Below are positions 4,847 to 6,317 of a stretch of DNA of 6,317 nucleotides, piece after piece (position 1 is the stretch's first letter; the number at the start of each line of letters is the position of its first letter). The notes beneath the pieces were generated by a model. It searched no databases and was not told where the DNA came from. It worked only from the letters and a program-made list of their open reading frames with translations. This stretch comes from Chlamydiota bacterium (GTDB taxonomy: Bacteria > Auribacterota > UBA3054 > B51-G9): NCBI GenBank assembly GCA_003648225.1, contig QMOL01000182.1, positions 1 through 6,317 on the forward strand, written 5' to 3'. A program made the position numbers and the translations under genes.

Positions 4847-5614
4847 ATGTCGCTAATCATAGCAAACACAAAACTTAAATCCCGACTGCTCGTCGGTACA
4901 GGTAAATTCTCTTCCACAGAAGTGATGAAAGCGGCTATCGATGCCACAGAAACTTCTATGGTTACTGTCGCGCTTCGCCGCGTTGACCTTGAAAATGAAC
5001 AGGATGATATGCTCGGCGCAATCGATCGGGCAAAATATATTCTTCTGCCAAATACTTCCGGTGCAAGGAATGCCGATGAAGCTGTGCGGCTTGCCCGACT
5101 TGCCCGCGCGGCGGGCTGCGGTGAATGGATTAAACTTGAAGTAACGCCTGATCCGCGTTATCTTTTACCCGACCCGATTGAGACATTAAAAGCTGCTGAA
5201 ATTCTTGTTAAAGAAGGATTTATAGTTTTACCGTATATCAATGCCGACCCTGTTCTCGCAAAATACTTGGAAGAAGCCGGAACGGCAACAGTTATGCCTC
5301 TCGGTGCACCTATAGGTTCAAACCGCGGAATTCGCACTAAAGATTCTATTCGCATAATAATTGAAAATGCGAATGTTCCGGTCGTCGTTGATGCGGGACT
5401 CGGCGCGCCGTCTCACGCCGCGGAAGCTATGGAAATGGGTGCCGATGCCGTTCTTGTAAATACAGCCATCGCTGTCGCGGACGATCCGGTAAAAATGGCA
5501 ACCGCATTTAAACTCGCAGTTAAAGCGGGACGGATTGCCTACGAATCAGGTCTCGGTGAAGTGAAAGCAACCGCTTCCGCTTCGAGTCCGCTAACGGGTT
5601 TTCTGAATGAATAA
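4847..5614 (+). CDS. thiG: Thiazole synthase ThiG
   Basis: ThiG condenses 1-deoxy-D-xylulose 5-phosphate, dehydroglycine and the ThiS thiocarboxylate into the thiazole phosphate unit of thiamine. The 255-residue (alpha/beta)8 barrel is full length. Lys96 in EWIKLEV (94-99 region) is the Schiff-base lysine, and Glu98 and Asp182 (in VVVDAGLGAPSHAAEAM, 179-195) take the catalytic positions known from Bacillus subtilis ThiG. LLVGTGKF (14-21), TVALRRVD (40-47), LPNTSGARNADEAVR (67-81), and GADAVLVNTAIA near 200 are conserved phosphate-binding segments. The start lacks a Shine-Dalgarno sequence. The dehydroglycine source (ThiO or ThiH) is not in the window, so which one this organism uses is unknown. 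thiC and thiE are also not seen. Confidence 0.96.
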   Translation: MSLIIANTKLKSRLLVGTGKFSSTEVMKAAIDATETSMVTVALRRVDLENEQDDMLGAIDRAKYILLPNTSGARNADEAVRLARLARAAGCGEWIKLEVTPDPRYLLPDPIETLKAAEILVKEGFIVLPYINADPVLAKYLEEAGTATVMPLGAPIGSNRGIRTKDSIRIIIENANVPVVVDAGLGAPSHAAEAMEMGADAVLVNTAIAVADDPVKMATAFKLAVKAGRIAYESGLGEVKATASASSPLTGFLNE

Positions 5615-5628
5615 GAGGAGGATGAATG

Positions 5629-5648
5629 AACAATGAGAATACATTGTT
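5629..5648 (+). terminator. Weak hairpin after thiG
   Basis: AACAATG (5629-5635) and CATTGTT (5642-5648) form a perfect 7-bp stem with a 6-base loop, 15 bases after the thiG stop. The following bases, ATTTCATT, are only partly T-rich. It could end the thi transcript weakly, or it may simply belong to the surrounding word repeats. Confidence 0.3.
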
Positions 5649-5830
5649 ATTTCATTGGATCTAATTGACCTAATTTCTAATTGATCTAATGAACGCACGA
5701 AATATGCACATCATTTCATTGAACCTAAACAATGACCAATAATTAAACTAAGAAAAACCGAAATTGGGATTTGAACATTAGACATTGGGATTTCCTTAGA
5801 GCAATTAGGAATTAGATTAATTAAAAATTC
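5649..5830. repeat. Composite degenerate word repeats between thiG and queH
   Basis: The 222-base spacer contains no ORF I support. TTGGATCTAA, TTGACCTAA, TTTCTAA and TTGATCTAA run consecutively at 5655-5689. ATTTCATTGGATCTAA (5649-5664) recurs with two changes at 5713-5728. ATTGGGATTT at 5763-5772 recurs at 5784-5793, a 21-base period. AATTAGG, then AATTAGATT, then AATTAAAAATT cover 5803-5830. I see no convincing promoter for queH in it. Confidence 0.65.
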
Positions 5831-5836
5831 AAACTT

Positions 5837-6317
5837 ATGAGCGAGCTAAATAAAGCAAATAAATCCAAAATAAAAGTTTTACTACATGTTTGCTGTGGGC
5901 CATGCGCTGTTCATCCGATTGAAGATTTGATACAAGAATATGAAGTAACTCTTTTTTACAGCAATTCGAATATTTACCCGCGGGAAGAATATGACAAACG
6001 ACTTAGTTTTGTGAAAAAAACCGCGGAGGAATTTAATGTAAAATTATTTATCGATTCTTATGATCATCAGGAATGGCTTGATTGGATTAAAGGTTTTGAG
6101 AATGAACCTGAAAAAGGAAAACGGTGCGAAAAATGTTTTGAGTTCAATCTTAATCGTACGGCAATTTTTGCCAAAGAAAATGATTTCGATTGCTTTACAA
6201 CCACTTTAACCGTCAGCCCTCACAAATCATCGAAAAAGATATTTGAAATAGGAAATGGAACAGATTTTTTTCTTGAAAAAGATTTTAAAAAGAAAGATGG
6301 ATTTAAACGCAGTATTG
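5837..6317 (+). CDS. queH: Epoxyqueuosine reductase QueH (N-terminal 160 codons, runs off the right edge)
   Basis: QueH (DUF208 family) reduces epoxyqueuosine to queuosine at the tRNA wobble position, using a Cys-bound iron-sulfur centre; it replaces the unrelated QueG. Visible are HVCCGPC (17-23), CEKCF (97-101), FTTTLTVSPHK (120-130), and FLEKDFKKKDGFKRSI (145-160). These are hallmark segments in the family order. The usual C-terminal Cys motif, just beyond residue 160, is missing because of the window edge. At 101-109 FEFNLNRTA has Asn where many members have Arg (as in FxxRL). The ATG at 5837 is chosen because the conserved N-terminal motif follows within 16 residues; no Shine-Dalgarno sequence is seen. 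The next genes cannot be judged. Confidence 0.92.
   Translation, partial: MSELNKANKSKIKVLLHVCCGPCAVHPIEDLIQEYEVTLFYSNSNIYPREEYDKRLSFVKKTAEEFNVKLFIDSYDHQEWLDWIKGFENEPEKGKRCEKCFEFNLNRTAIFAKENDFDCFTTTLTVSPHKSSKKIFEIGNGTDFFLEKDFKKKDGFKRSI

Noticed and set aside
5649..5830. CRISPR array or insertion-sequence remnant
   Set aside because: Repeat units are only 7-16 bases, imperfect and nearly contiguous, without regular spacers, terminal inverted repeats or a transposase fragment.

Overview
This is a low-GC, gene-dense bacterial window, probably from the PVC superphylum (Kiritimatiellota/Lentisphaerota-like). That placement is inferred from three things: a PEP-CTERM protein, a secreted parallel beta-helix protein with GGG-type coils, and short degenerate word-repeats in the spacers. 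No rRNA or other phylogenetic marker is present to confirm it.

Layout from left to right. (1) The N-terminal 183 codons of a secreted beta-helix protein lie on the minus strand and run off the left edge. (2) Divergent from it, on plus, are an RsbW/SpoIIAB-like ATP-binding protein and then a SagB/ThcOx-type nitroreductase; back-to-back promoter candidates sit between the two directions. (3) On minus is a toxin-antitoxin pair: a ribbon-helix-helix antitoxin followed by a PIN toxin overlapping it by 11 bases. It has a near-perfect sigma70-type promoter whose -35 box lies inside a palindrome. (4) Upstream of the pair, also on minus, is a small PEP-CTERM protein. (5) On plus is a 5'-truncated remnant of a different PIN-family toxin. 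(6) A thiazole-synthesis operon thiF-thiS-thiG follows on plus, with a strong promoter and a very short predicted leader. (7) The first 160 codons of queH (epoxyqueuosine reductase) run off the right edge.

How the genes work together. ThiF, ThiS and ThiG form one pathway: ThiF adenylates the ThiS C-terminal glycine, ThiS carries sulfur as a thiocarboxylate, and ThiG builds the thiazole ring. The antitoxin and PIN toxin form an autoregulated module, but the toxin has Asn where its family normally has the third acidic active-site residue. The beta-helix and PEP-CTERM proteins are surface or extracellular products. The RsbW-like protein would normally work with a STAS antagonist and a sigma factor or phosphatase, and none of these is in view.

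I found no clear new multi-gene system. The most unusual features are the altered PIN active site, the operator-like palindrome, and a set of short-period degenerate repeats filling several spacers. Each spacer has its own repeat word, and one repeat supplies the last codons and stop of a gene. Gene starts mostly lack Shine-Dalgarno sequences, and two predicted promoters lie only a few bases upstream of their start codons.
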